Positions 47,260 to 58,116 of a stretch of DNA of 64,000 nucleotides are shown piece after piece. The notes under the pieces are model-generated. The model did no database searches and had not been told where the DNA came from. It saw only the letters and a list, made by a program, of their open reading frames with translations. The number at the start of each line of letters is the position of its first letter. The first letter of the stretch is position 1. Source of the stretch: Rhizoctonia solani (lineage: Eukaryota > Basidiomycota > Agaricomycetes > Cantharellales > Ceratobasidiaceae); assembly GCF_016906535.1 (NCBI RefSeq), contig NC_057377.1, positions 1,240,001 through 1,304,000 of the forward strand, in the 5' to 3' direction. A program made the position numbers and the translations under genes.

Positions 47260-50200
47260 CTGCAAAAGAGTTAGACGGCACAGTGACAAGGTAAACAACG
47301 TACCATACAGCCACCTATCAATGTGGAAAAGCAAACAGTACAAGTATCATGTGCCAATCACACATGACAACAACTTTTTTGGATACCAAGGGCTGTTAAC
47401 CAATAGATACACTACAAATTGGAGGGTTGTAAACCCACGGTTTAGGGCCTGTTTATACCAGAACAGCACCATACAAACCCATCAAGACCAAACTGGTCTT
47501 TGATCTCACACGCAGGTGTTCCACCGCGCTGTTCTATGAGCTCCATGACCATACTCGCACGCATTGGCCAATGATGTCCATTGCTGCCAATGGAATAATG
47601 ACCCATGTGGAGCAGTTGAACTCCAACCCAGTTGGCGGGGCGCTATCCACTTGGGTACCATTGGTTTACACTGGTTGGTGGTATACTGACCGGTGGGTAT
47701 CCATTGAATTTTGCCGCGTATTTTGACGCACATTGCCCCCAGGTATGTGGTTGCACGCGTTTTGCTATGACCATATATGGTGTTTATCAATGTAGACATG
47801 CACACAGAAACCGGGTGGAAATGTACCATAAATGCTACGTCAAACATTTGTTCTATATAATTATAAAAGTATTGTGCAAATGATAGTGTTGACGGTTTAC
47901 AATGTGTGTATTGCTTGTATGTATATACAAAACGTAATCAATAGACCCCAATAGTGACCAGGCCCCCCTGCCTGTTTGAACGCTTGGTTCATTTAGATGC
48001 ACCTGCAACAGTTGCAACAACCTGAGGGGTTAGTTAGTTTATACTCAATGTAACAACAAGTACGTCACTTACAAGGGGATGGATTGCAGGGGAATGAATT
48101 GCGCTTGTGGGGGAGGTCTGTGATGGTGGGAGTTTTGTCAGATAGAATTTCAAGCAATAAATGTTATAGATGGCAGACCTACATGTCCTGGTGCACTTTG
48201 TCTACCTTGTCCAACCATCTCTTATGCCGTACAGAAACATATCATTATTTCAAGGTCAGTTAGGCAGGCACTAACAATGAGATAGAAATTGTACTCAGCG
48301 TGGTTGTGGTTGTATGAGGATACTGGGTGACTCCACTTGGTCATATATAAGCAAGTCTGTATCCGCCTCAAGTGGTCCAACAATCACATGCGTAGAACAA
48401 TGATTGCCAATGGGATCTACATTGGTTTACACTGAGACAACCCATGCTGGTCATACCGGGTTGATTGCACTGAGCATGTGCGTGCTGATCAGATATATGT
48501 ATATATATGTGGCCCACATTTTGCTCCCCAGGCCCCCCATGTGTCAATTACGCCCTTGAGTTAGATACACCCCTCTGTTCTCAGTTGTAACCGCATTGCC
48601 GGATGAGGCTCAAGGCATAATTAAGAACATTTAATTTATGGTTTTGGTTTGCTCAAATTATCAGACAGTTATGAGTTACTTTTCTTCAATTTGTGAAGCA
48701 AGATAGATACAGGTATATTGTCAAAGGGAGAAACCAGTACCCGTGTGAAACTTACTATGGTAATGGTAATTCTGGGAGAGCAAGTCCTGGTAGGTTAGCA
48801 ACTGTTTGCGGAACGCTTACAGGCGTATACCAGTATGCGTGAACATCAGTCAGCATGACGCTTGCAGGAGCCATAAACCCAAATGAAGGTTTATGGCATG
48901 TAGATCAATTGATTGCTGTTTGCATTGGTACATGAAGCACAGTTGGATGAAACCGCTGATTGTTGCGGACATAGCGCTAAACCGTTGGATTTACGCATGC
49001 TTATGGACGGGTTTACAACCCCCCGCTTTGCAGTGATACACACATAGGTACGTTTTCTGGTGTGAGCAAGAGATAGAGTGGAACTCAGCAGGGGGCCCAA
49101 CACCTGCTGTAGGGTGTGTCCTGCAAGATCAAATGAAAAAAATAAATCAAGAACCCCCTAACTGTTACAGAGCCTTTTGCCACAGGTGATTTACACAGAA
49201 TAAATTCTGTATAAACGCCATGGCCATAACCCGTAAGCAAACATGGTCCTTACAAGGCGGTTGGCCCTGCTTAGCCTTAGCCGGAGCTATGGTTCCATCA
49301 ATACCGCCACTTTTGCAACAGGTCAAGCGTATAACAGATAGAGATTAACACGTGTATGCCAAGCGGAATATTTGCACTGACCAAAAGAATTTATTCCGGC
49401 TTTGTGGGTCGCTAATTACATTTGTAAATTGGCGCTTCATACATGTGCAACGTTTCTTCTCTGAAATCACTCTCCCTGGCTCCCTCACAACTATGCTGGG
49501 CGCCAGTGCAATCATGCCAGTGAGTTTCACCAAATCTATTGCCTTATTTTGTCCTGTCTGTCACAAATATACTAACTAGATTTATTTGCAGACAAAAGAG
49601 AATCTATGCGCATAGTATCACCTGGGGTACCTGCGGGTCCTGCTGAGAGAGCAGGCTAGGAGGGCGGGATGAATGCAGAGATGCAAAGGGGGGCATGGTA
49701 ATAAAGATGCTGGAGCAAGATTGCCAAGGAGGTTGCGCAGAGGTTGGGGCAAGAAAGGACTGGTTGTCCTTGGCTTTGCGGACGTTGGTCTTGGTATTGC
49801 TAAGGGCGTGTTTGATCCAACGGCGCTTGGCCTTTGATTGATTTGCATTGATTGACACTCAGATACATGAAATTGGAGCATAACCAGAATGGGCTTGCCC
49901 ATATGTAAATTTGGCGCAGTGAATAGTGATAATATGCATATACAGAGTTTTGATATTGATGACAATACACAACACAAAGGTGTGTTGAAGGCTAGACTCA
50001 CAACCAGTTGCACTTCAGACTGCGGTATCTGAGGGCAAAAGGGTTATGTAAGATATGATGAGATAAGCTAATATATGAGAGGAGGCACAGTCTTACGTAG
50101 CAACTGGGACAACAGTCTAGGTGTTCTGACAATCCCTGACATATGTAAGCAGAGATGATTGGAAGAACCCCGGTAAAATATAACGTAAGCCTCTCAGCCT

Positions 50201-50570
50201 AGGCAAGAGTCACACCGCCTAGGTATGGCGTGAGAGTGGACAAGGTTGTGATCAAAGGACGCTTACTAAGAGTGAGATTGTGACATAGGTACATTCAATG
50301 TGCATGCAAGTCTTAAAATACATGATTTCAACATTAATGTACAACACTTGAAATCTGAGCTAGCCAAACTGCATTTTGCAAACTGGGCTCTGAGATAGAT
50401 CCTGGAGATTAGCTCTCTTCTGTGATGGAACAACAGGGGTCATATGCGCAGGTAGCATTGGCGTAGTCAAGACTTGCCATTGAGAGCAAGGTGACGCTGG
50501 ACCAATAATGAGTTCAGAATAGGCTGTGCCCCCGCTATTTGGCCTAATTAATTTAATTCAAGCTTTGAAT
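47260..50570. other. Repeat-like AT-rich region without an interpretable gene
   Basis: About 3.3 kb. Similar phrases recur, such as TTGGTTTACACTG near 47663 and 48422 and tracts around ACCGGTGGGTATC and CATACCGGGTTG, as if degenerate copies of one sequence were present. Open frames at 47506-47847 (minus) and 49604-50013 (minus) lack domains. The latter could be a Pro-rich 3' exon but no partner exons were found. Confidence 0.3.
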
Positions 50571-51888
50571 ATGCAACAGAATATGTACAAAGCACATGGA
50601 AGTGGTGCCTCATGGGAGTGGTTGGCCCACATCTCTCCGTGCGTTGACTTCCTTTGCCAACTCGCAAGAGAGTTCCAGCAAACCCTGGATGATGATCAAG
50701 GCGCCAAGCACGCTCAGGCTGATCTATCCCGTTCAATAGATACATTGATACGCAGTTTTACCACCAATGAAATACACACCATCAAACCTGGACGGTCTAG
50801 AGCCAATGCCAATGGACCACCCATAGTTGACATGATAACCAAGGGGATGCGCCAACTTGTTCACGGCACTGACGGACCAATTGCAAAATTTAATCAAGAG
50901 CTTGAGCAGCTTCAGAAGCGCCGTAAGCTCATGCCAGTGTCAACGCAGTGGGAGCATTTTCAATCCACAATGGAAACCTTGGACACACACAAGCACAAGA
51001 AGATGGACGGCACTGAAGGCAAAAGCAAAGACAAGTGGGAGAGTATGCACGTTAGCAAAGCTCAGAGTGATAGCTCCAAGTTAGGGGTTGAAGATCAAGG
51101 CAAACACAGCAACTCCAAAACTGAAGCAGAGGAGTTGGAATCCAAAGAAGGCAAGGACAAGGAGTTTAGGCAAGAGGCATTTAGTCTAGAATTTGAACTT
51201 GGAAACAAAGTCTTCAATGTGTTTGGTGATCCAAGCAAATCTGAGGAAGAAGAGCCCGCTGTCCTAGACGTCTGTAAGGACGTCAAGGGTGCGGGCGCTT
51301 GTGGCCGTGTGACTAATACAGAAAACCGCTTAAGGCGGCGACGGGATACCCTACAACAACAAACTAACTATCTACGGTGACCGCGCGCTATAAGGCGGCG
51401 GCAAGCTACGTATGTACAGCAAGGACAACGCTTAAGGCATGTAACTAAGTGTTTTACTGGGCTGTAAGGCCCTCGTACAGTGTGGGATGCAACAAGAGGT
51501 AATCAACCTGGGTGTTACCATGGTTGGTTGGTCTCCTTATATATTACAGAGGTGAACTAATTACAAATAGAATATATGCAATACCATAACCAATAAGAAC
51601 CCCGCTCTGCAGTTGGCCTTACTCATGCATACGTGTCACTGACGTGTCATAGTGATGTCATCAGGTGGAGGTGGCTACATGTGCTGAGGTAAGCGCGGAA
51701 GGGGACGTGGCTTGGCGCTTAGCGTGTGATATAAGCGCCGAGGTCACGTGATCGAAAATGTTGTCCGTTTGCCTTCGTTTAAATCCGAGAAAATAGGAAT
51801 AAATCCCCTGGTATCAAGTGTGTCTACGACACCCGCTGCATGCAGCGAGCTTGATAGTGACAACAACAGTCTTATTGATGAGCTATAG
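50571..51888 (+). pseudogene. Hypothetical coding sequence interrupted by a solo LTR
   Basis: I do not recognise the product. Seen: an open frame from ATG 50571 (MQQNMYKAHGSGASWEWLAH) through SPCVDFLCQLAREFQQTLDD, PIAKFNQELEQLQKRRKLM and a long Lys/Glu/Asp-rich region to DPSKSEEEEPA. There it runs into a solo LTR (51260-51831). Today translation would continue into the LTR and stop at 51380. Skipping the LTR and one copy of its duplication restores the same frame (PAACSELDSDNNSLIDEL) with a stop at 51886-51888, only 17 codons beyond. The Lys/Glu-rich composition suggests a nuclear or coiled protein. A 5' exon may be missing. Confidence 0.5.
51260..51831 (+). mobile_element. Solo LTR, family 1, copy B
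   Basis: It is 572 bp long, runs from TGTCCTAGACGTCTG to GTGTCTACGACA, and is flanked by the 5-bp duplication CCCGC (51255-51259 and 51832-51836). It is in the same orientation as copy A and largely alignable to it. It lies inside the open frame that starts at 50571. Confidence 0.88.
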
Positions 51889-52190
51889 TGTTACATGATT
51901 CTTTATTGCCTAATACACATTATGTGACAATTGTGACTTCCACGCATCAGCTGATTCTAAGGTGCCTAGACCGGTAAAACTATCCCAAGATAACCGTACA
52001 TCTCTGCTTACATATGTCAGGGTTTGCTGGAACGCTTAGAGAGTTATCCCAGCCCCTACAACAATGCTGTCTTATAGTTTCCGTAGGGGCTGGTCACAAG
52101 CCTAGTTGAAGGCAAGGGAGACTGTTCCCAGCAATAATTGCTGGAAATCAACAAATAAAAAACGCATTCCCCCCAAGAAAAGATGGTTTG

Positions 52191-52772
52191 TGTCGTAGAC
52201 ACAGTCGATACCAGGGAATTTATTCCCATTTTCTCGAATTTAAACGAAGGCAAACGGACGACATTTTCGATCACGTGACTTCGGCGCTTATATCATACGC
52301 TAAGCGCCAAGCCACGTCCCCATCTGCGCTTACCTCAGCATACGTAGCCACCTCCACCTGATGACATCACTATGACACGTCAGTGACACGTATGCATGAG
52401 TAAGGCCAACTGCGGATTGGGGTTCTTATTGGTTATAGTATTGCATATATTGTATTTGTAATTAGTTCACCCTCATAATATATAAGGAGGCCAACCGACC
52501 ATGGTAACACCCAGGTCGATTACCTCTTGTCGCATCTACCCACTGTACAAGGACCTTAGGTCCAGTAAATACTTAGTTACTCAGCCTTAGATTGCCTTAA
52601 GCAACTCCTTGATTGTACTTAGCTAGCTTGCCATTGCCCTTACAGGCTTGGTCACTGTAGTATAGTTGGTTGTTGTTGTAGGTAGCTTACTCACCGCCTT
52701 AAGCGGTTCTTACTTAGTCTTACCCGGCCGCAAGCGCCCGCCTCCTTGTTGTCCTTACAGACATTTAGGACA
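52191..52772 (-). mobile_element. Solo LTR, family 1, copy C (inverted)
   Basis: It is 582 bp long and reads TGTCGTAGACAC at the left and ACATTTAGGACA at the right on the plus strand, the inverse of copies A and B. It is flanked by the 5-bp duplication GTTTG (52186-52190 and 52773-52777). It shares the CACGTG-containing motif and the adjacent promoter-like block with the other copies. Confidence 0.88.
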
Positions 52773-52946
52773 GTTTGTGATCAAGAAAAAAAAAGGCTGA
52801 ATACAGTCTCAAGCGCTGGGCAACTATTTTCCTCCTTGCCACACGCAACCATGTTGGATCTCCTTGTTGAAATAGAGAACACTCTGAAATATGCGTATCA
52901 GTTAATGGATCAATTGAACAATATAAGCACAGATGACATGTCCAAG

Positions 52947-53507
52947 TGTTGTACACCAACTGTAAGGTCGGGTACACGCTAGTGGGCGGGCGCTTGAGGC
53001 CGTACTACTACACTTGCTTATGTAATCTAACTACTAAAGGCTATACTAATAGCGCTTAAGGCGCTCTACTACTAACTACTGTTGACGAGGGGGCCTGAGG
53101 CCTGGGAGGTGTGGTGAGTTAATCAAGGGATAAGTGCTGCTGTATCTACTGAGGGCTGGCTACTTAGCTGGCTGGCTACCTTCTCTAGTGAGTAAGAGAC
53201 GAGGTAAAATTGACTTGGTGTCTCCAAGCAATTTCCCTGCTGTATATATAGACAAAACGTTCTATCTACATGGTCTGTGCGCGTGAGAGATAGAAGTGTA
53301 GAAGACAAATAAGAAGCGTACTGCGGGCTGCGCAGAAGCGTGGATTTCTCCTAAGCGCCCTTGGCACGGCATCTCGGCGCGGCATCTCGGCATTGTAAGC
53401 GCCGAGATCACGTGATCAGAAAACATAAGATATCAAGTCCGTAAAAAATACTAAAAATAAGAGAAAATTCAGGCGATTCTAATGGTATATGTTAGGAGGT
53501 TATGACA
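52947..53507 (-). repeat. 3' LTR of the chromovirus
   Basis: It is 561 bp and begins TGTTGTACACC and ends TTATGACA on the plus strand. By eye it differs from the other LTR at three positions only (in GTAAGGTCGGG, GTTGACGAGGG and GAGGGCTGGC). It contains AGCGCTTAAGGCGCT and AAGCGCCGAGATCACGTGAT. Confidence 0.95.
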
Positions 53508-53523
53508 TTGCCCCCCCCTTAAA
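53508..53523 (-). other. Polypurine tract of the chromovirus
   Basis: On the minus strand the sequence is TTTAAGGGGGGGGCAA directly before the 3' LTR (TGTCATAACC). The Pol stop codon TAA (53519-53521) is part of it, so coding region and plus-strand primer site abut. Confidence 0.75.
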
Positions 53524-56500
53524 GGCTTTTGGCGGAGTCATAAGCCTTTTTCAGTTGCAACTTGTTGAAACGTTGAATTTCTTCCTGGCTGTGTTCCAGG
53601 AGTTCTTCTGGTTCCCAGGAATTGTCTTCTGGACCGTAACCCTTCCATTTGATCAGATAGAACCATCTCCCTTGTTGCCTTTTGGAGTCAATGATCCGCT
53701 CCACTTTGTACTCTTCTTCTCCCTCAATTGTCTCTGGAGGGGGCCGTTCTGGAAACGGTTGGCTAGGAGATTTGTGGACTTTGGATAATAGTCCTACGTA
53801 GAATACATCGTGGATCTTCAGCGTTTCCGGCAGCTTTAGGCGGTAAGCATGACTGGAAATTTTTTCTAAGACTTCAAAAGGGCCTAGTCTCCTTGGGTCC
53901 AGTTTATTGGAATTGGACCTGAGTTCCACGTTTTTTCCATCTAACCAGACCATTTTGCCAATTGAGTATTCGGGAGTGGTTCCTTTGTCCCTGATCATTT
54001 TCTCCTTGCTCATTCTGAGGGCGGATTCGGCCTCCTTCCATTCATTGGCCAGGGTGTCCGCTAGCTGGTCTGCTTCTGGTACGTTGGACGGCATGTTGGA
54101 GGGATTCATCACCGGATTTTTTCCGTAGATCAATTCAAAGGGTGTCTTTCCGGTAGACGCGTGTTTGGCGTTGTTATACGCGTATTCCGCCAAGGGTAAC
54201 CATGTGGCCCAGTCTGAATGATCCGCGGCTACGTAGGAACAAAGGTAGAATTCAATGAACTGATTTACCCTTTCTGTTTGACCGTCTGATTCCGGGTGGT
54301 AAGCTGAGGAAAATGATGGCTTGATTCCCAACCTTTGGTAGAGAGCCCTAAGGAATTTTCCTGTGAAGGTGGTGCCTCTATCCAAGATGGTCTTGATTGG
54401 TAACCCGTGCAGCTTCCATACGTGACTGACAAATAGATCCGCCAGACCCTTGGCTGTGACCTTTTTTGAGGTTGGGATGAAGTGCCCAAACTTAGAAAAA
54501 GAATCAATGACCACTAGGATTGCATCGTGACCGTTAGATCTGGGGAACCCTGTAATGAAGTCATATGAGATGGTGTGGAAGGGAAATGGTGGGACTTCTA
54601 GGGGTTTCAGGGAGATGACTGGGGCATGTGCGCGTTGGTTGGCTTGGCAGACAGGGCAACACTCTACCCATTCTTTGGCTGTTGACTTCATTCCCGGCCA
54701 CCAGTAATTCCGGCTCAAGAGTTCAAGGGTTCTTTGCTGACCCGGGTGTCCTGCTAGGGGGGAGTTGTGGAATTCCCTGAGGAGTCTTTCTTTCAGGGGT
54801 TCATTGTCTGGAACCACCAATTTCCCCCAATACCACAGGAGGTCCTCTTCCCAATTGTAGTCTCTGTAAGCCTTTCTTATTGATGGTGGGGCGTTATTGG
54901 CATCTTTGGTCAGGAATTGGATGATGGACTCTAGGGAGGGGTCTTCCCTCAATTTTGAGTGTACTTCTGTAACAATTTCCAGCTCTTCCTCTGACGTGTT
55001 TGCAAAGACTTCTGATGGTAGCATGACTTCTGGTTCCTGGGGGGTGTCAACATAGTCCGATTGTCTGGACAAGGCGTCCGGCTTCCCTGATTGCTTTCCT
55101 GGGCGATAATGTATCTCAAAATTGAAGTTGCTCAGGAATACGCGCCATCTAGCATGCCGTTGATTGAATGTCCTTGCCTGCATCCAGTACTCAAGGTTGC
55201 GGTGATCTGTAAACACCTGAACCGGCTTGTCTGTGGCTTCCAGGAAGATACGCCATTCCTCCAGGGCTTTGATGATGGCTAGGAGTTCTTTGTCATGAGT
55301 GTCGTAGTTTCCTTCTGCCCCTGAGAATGATTTAGACATGTACGCGATTGGGTGCAACCGGTTATCTGAGCCCCGCTGACTAAGAATGGCTCCCATGGCT
55401 ACCCCTGAGGCGTCTGTTTCCAGGTAATAGGGGAGTTCTGGATTGGAATGGATAAGAACCGGAGACTTGGTGACAAGAACCTTCAACTCCTGAAAGGCTG
55501 TTTCCTCTAGGTTGCCCCATGTCCAGGGGGTTTCCTTTTTGGTAAGGTTGTGCAGAGGGCGTGCTACTGAGCTGAAATTAGGGATGAAGCGCCGGAGGTA
55601 ATTGACAAATCCCAGGAATGCTTGAACCTGTTTGACTGTTTTAGGGGTTGGCCATGACGTGACCGCCTCAATCTTCTTTTGATCCATGGAAAAACCTGCC
55701 GGGGAGATGACAATACCCAAGTAATCTACCGTGGTGACATGGAAGTGGCACTTGGAAAGTTTACAGAATAGCTGATTCTTCATTAGTTGTGATAGGACTT
55801 CCCTGACATGGGCTGGGTGGTCCTTGGGGTCTTCTGAGAAAATCAGGATATCATCCAAATAAATAACCACAGTGACGTCGATGAGGTCCCTGAACAGATT
55901 GTTCATGAAATGTTGGAAAGCGGCCGGGGCGTTGGTAAGCCCAAAGGGCATTACTAGGTATTCAAATAGCCCGTACTTGGTTCTGAAGGCTGTCTTCCAC
56001 TCATCTCCTTCCTTGATCCGGACATTATTGTATCCCCATTGTAGATCTAGTTTTGTGAAGATCTTGGCGTGTCTGAGCTTAGCCATGAGGTCATCTTGTC
56101 TTGGTAGCGGGTAGACGTTTTTGTGGGTAACCTCGTTTAACTTCCTATAATCAACCACCAATCGCAGGGAGCCATCTGCCTTTTTTACAAACATGACTGG
56201 AGCGCCTGCCGAGGAGGTACTAGGGCAAATCTTGCCTGTTGCCAATTCCTCGTCAATGTGTTGTTTGAGCGCCTTGGATTCTGCATTGGTCATGCCGTAG
56301 ATGGGTCCGGGGGAGAGTTTGGCGTTGGGAGTCAGATCAATTGAGATATCATATTCCCTGTGTGGGGGAAGGACCTTAAATTCCTCTTTGCCAAATACCC
56401 TGGCAAATTCATGGTATTCCTTAGGTAGATCTGCAAGGGGGTTAGGATCTGCTTCTTCTTCCAAGGCTATCTGGACTTGGTCTGGGAAGGTGACGGTGCC

Positions 56501-57058
56501 TAGATTCCAGTCTATAAGGGGTGACTCCTGAGTGAGCCATGTCATGCCAAGTATGGCGGGTGTGTTCCCAATGGGGCAGACTAAGAAAGGGATGGAGTGT
56601 GTATGGCCATTGGCCAAAACCGTGAGATGAACTTGGTGCCAAATGCGACCAGTCTGAGAGATTGTACCATCTAGCATTCTCACAACTCGTGGATTTTCAA
56701 GTTGGGTTTTTGGGATTTTTAATTTTTCCACAATCAATGGGGAAATAAAATTCAATGTGGCTGCGGAGTCTATGAGCGTTTTGAGGGGTTCTGCTGGGGG
56801 ATTTTGGACATATAGATCGATAAATAAGAGGGGTTTTTTATTTGAGTCTAGTGCAAGAGATACAAATTCAAAACTATCTAGATTGTCCAATTTGGAAGTT
56901 GGGGGCTTGGCAGCAGTCCTTGACTTTAATCTTTTCCCGACCCCTCCTCTTCTGCCACCTTGGCCACCTCCTTGATCGTGGCTTTCCATCCGTTGGGGCA
57001 CTGTTTGATGCCGTGGCCCTTCTGACCGCACTTGACACAGAGGCCCAACGCGCAGCAA
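53519..57058 (-). CDS. Chromovirus Pol polyprotein (protease, RT, RNase H, integrase, chromodomain)
   Basis: The open frame has 1179 codons. It is probably expressed only as a Gag-Pol fusion, so the true Pol part starts at about 56932. Seen: protease site LIDSAATLNF (near residue 95; most relatives have DSG or DTG). RT blocks are LRLVVDYRKLNEVTHKNVYP and YLDDILIF (near 398). RNase H begins at ETDASGVAMGAIL (near 546). The integrase zinc-binding HHCC region runs from HNSPLAGHPG to CCPVC (760-800). The integrase core is VIDSFSKFGH, DRGTTFTG and YHPESDGQTERVN, giving Asp, Asp, Glu. A chromodomain YKVERIIDSKRQQGRWFYLI with KWKGYGPEDNSWEP lies near 1115-1150. Chromodomains guide integration to particular chromatin. 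No stop codon is present. Confidence 0.95.
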   Translation of the reverse strand: MLRVGPLCQVRSEGPRHQTVPQRMESHDQGGGQGGRRGGVGKRLKSRTAAKPPTSKLDNLDSFEFVSLALDSNKKPLLFIDLYVQNPPAEPLKTLIDSAATLNFISPLIVEKLKIPKTQLENPRVVRMLDGTISQTGRIWHQVHLTVLANGHTHSIPFLVCPIGNTPAILGMTWLTQESPLIDWNLGTVTFPDQVQIALEEEADPNPLADLPKEYHEFARVFGKEEFKVLPPHREYDISIDLTPNAKLSPGPIYGMTNAESKALKQHIDEELATGKICPSTSSAGAPVMFVKKADGSLRLVVDYRKLNEVTHKNVYPLPRQDDLMAKLRHAKIFTKLDLQWGYNNVRIKEGDEWKTAFRTKYGLFEYLVMPFGLTNAPAAFQHFMNNLFRDLIDVTVVIYLDDILIFSEDPKDHPAHVREVLSQLMKNQLFCKLSKCHFHVTTVDYLGIVISPAGFSMDQKKIEAVTSWPTPKTVKQVQAFLGFVNYLRRFIPNFSSVARPLHNLTKKETPWTWGNLEETAFQELKVLVTKSPVLIHSNPELPYYLETDASGVAMGAILSQRGSDNRLHPIAYMSKSFSGAEGNYDTHDKELLAIIKALEEWRIFLEATDKPVQVFTDHRNLEYWMQARTFNQRHARWRVFLSNFNFEIHYRPGKQSGKPDALSRQSDYVDTPQEPEVMLPSEVFANTSEEELEIVTEVHSKLREDPSLESIIQFLTKDANNAPPSIRKAYRDYNWEEDLLWYWGKLVVPDNEPLKERLLREFHNSPLAGHPGQQRTLELLSRNYWWPGMKSTAKEWVECCPVCQANQRAHAPVISLKPLEVPPFPFHTISYDFITGFPRSNGHDAILVVIDSFSKFGHFIPTSKKVTAKGLADLFVSHVWKLHGLPIKTILDRGTTFTGKFLRALYQRLGIKPSFSSAYHPESDGQTERVNQFIEFYLCSYVAADHSDWATWLPLAEYAYNNAKHASTGKTPFELIYGKNPVMNPSNMPSNVPEADQLADTLANEWKEAESALRMSKEKMIRDKGTTPEYSIGKMVWLDGKNVELRSNSNKLDPRRLGPFEVLEKISSHAYRLKLPETLKIHDVFYVGLLSKVHKSPSQPFPERPPPETIEGEEEYKVERIIDSKRQQGRWFYLIKWKGYGPEDNSWEPEELLEHSQEEIQRFNKLQLKKAYDSAKSL

Positions 57059-58116
57059 CGGTCCCTCTCCTCCGGGGTAACGTAATTGGGGTCTTCTGAT
57101 AATCGGACCCGTTGGATGGTGGTAGTGGAGGTGGTGGCTGCGGTGGCCGGGGATTTGGCGGGCGCCTTCTTCGGACGGATCTCCTCATTTTTGCGGCGAA
57201 TGTTGTCAATTTTTATGGAAGCCGCAAAAATTGCTTCAAGTTTGTCAGGGATGCTATCCTTGGTTGATAACAGTTCCTTAACCTTCCAGTGGAGGCCTTG
57301 CGTAAACTGCGCAATGTAGGCCTCCTCGTTCCAGTCTAATTCCGCTATGAGGTTGCGGAACTCCGTGACGTACTTGGAGGTTGTGGAGGTTTGCGTTAGT
57401 GCCGCAATTTTCCTGGCGGCGGCCTGTTTGGCATCGGGGTCAGCAAAGGCCTCCTTAAATTTGGCCGTTAAGGCCTGGATGGTGGTGGAAGGATTCCCCT
57501 CGCCCTTGATGATATTCCCAATGATAGGGAGTGCCCAATTGGCTGCCTTGTCGGTCATGTGGTACAAGATCCATACCACCATTTGCTCTTCCTCATCGAA
57601 TTGATCCCTGTGGAGAGCACCCCAGAGCATCATTCGGTCCAGCCATTGCGTGGCCTTGCGTCCCCTGGTATTGCCTTTAAAAGGTTTGGGGAGATCCATT
57701 TTAGGTCTTTTTACGCTGGACCCTGCATCAAAGGGGGTTAGGGACCCTAGATGCCTCCTAGGCGTTCCTTGAGGCTCCCTTTTGGGGCGCCTTTGTTCTT
57801 CCTCATCCTCTGAGTCAAAGCCTGTGCCTCTAGAGGGCCGGAATGGGGCCTTGAGTCCAGGCCTAACCGTGCCTGGAGTGTGGGTTTCTCCTCCCAAGTG
57901 GGTGGGAGGAGTGACAGGCCCAGTCGATGGGCCAGGCTGGGCTTGTGGGGCTCCTTGATCCTTATCCCCGAGGAGGTCGGCGGTTTCCTTGCATATGGCT
58001 TTGAGCTCAATGAGCTGTTGGCCTTGGGATGTGATTTGGGCCTGCAAGGACCCGACGGTGGCGGTGAGGGCTGTGATAGCCTTGAGGAGAGCGGCAGTGG
58101 TCGGCTCCGGTTCCAT
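56926..58116 (-). CDS. Chromovirus Gag protein with CCHC zinc knuckle
   Basis: Gag is 396 residues. The N-terminal region contains a coiled segment (LLKAITALTATVGSLQAQI) and a Pro/Arg-rich linker. The capsid-like Gag domain begins around residue 130 (KPFKGNTRGRKATQWLDRM) and includes ALHRDQFDEEEQMVVWILYH. A zinc knuckle of the form C-x2-C-x4-H-x4-C (CVKCGQKGHGIKQC) sits near residue 370. The frame ends at TAA 56926-56928, one codon after a GGGAAAA heptamer. Confidence 0.93.
   Translation of the reverse strand: MEPEPTTAALLKAITALTATVGSLQAQITSQGQQLIELKAICKETADLLGDKDQGAPQAQPGPSTGPVTPPTHLGGETHTPGTVRPGLKAPFRPSRGTGFDSEDEEEQRRPKREPQGTPRRHLGSLTPFDAGSSVKRPKMDLPKPFKGNTRGRKATQWLDRMMLWGALHRDQFDEEEQMVVWILYHMTDKAANWALPIIGNIIKGEGNPSTTIQALTAKFKEAFADPDAKQAAARKIAALTQTSTTSKYVTEFRNLIAELDWNEEAYIAQFTQGLHWKVKELLSTKDSIPDKLEAIFAASIKIDNIRRKNEEIRPKKAPAKSPATAATTSTTTIQRVRLSEDPNYVTPEERDRCCALGLCVKCGQKGHGIKQCPNGWKATIKEVAKVAEEEGSGKD
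56932..56938 (-). promoter_or_regulatory. Probable -1 ribosomal frameshift site (GGGAAAA)
   Basis: On the minus strand the Gag codons read ..TCG GGA AAA GAT TAA, so the heptamer is G GGA AAA in the Gag frame, the X-XXY-YYZ pattern. A -1 slip leads from Gly-Lys directly into the Pol frame as Arg-Leu-Lys-Ser. It is the last possible place before the Gag stop. A downstream RNA structure could not be assessed. Confidence 0.7.

Noticed and set aside
49604..50013. Pro/Ser-rich minus-strand open frames
   Set aside because: Two overlapping frames are equally plausible and no upstream exon could be found.
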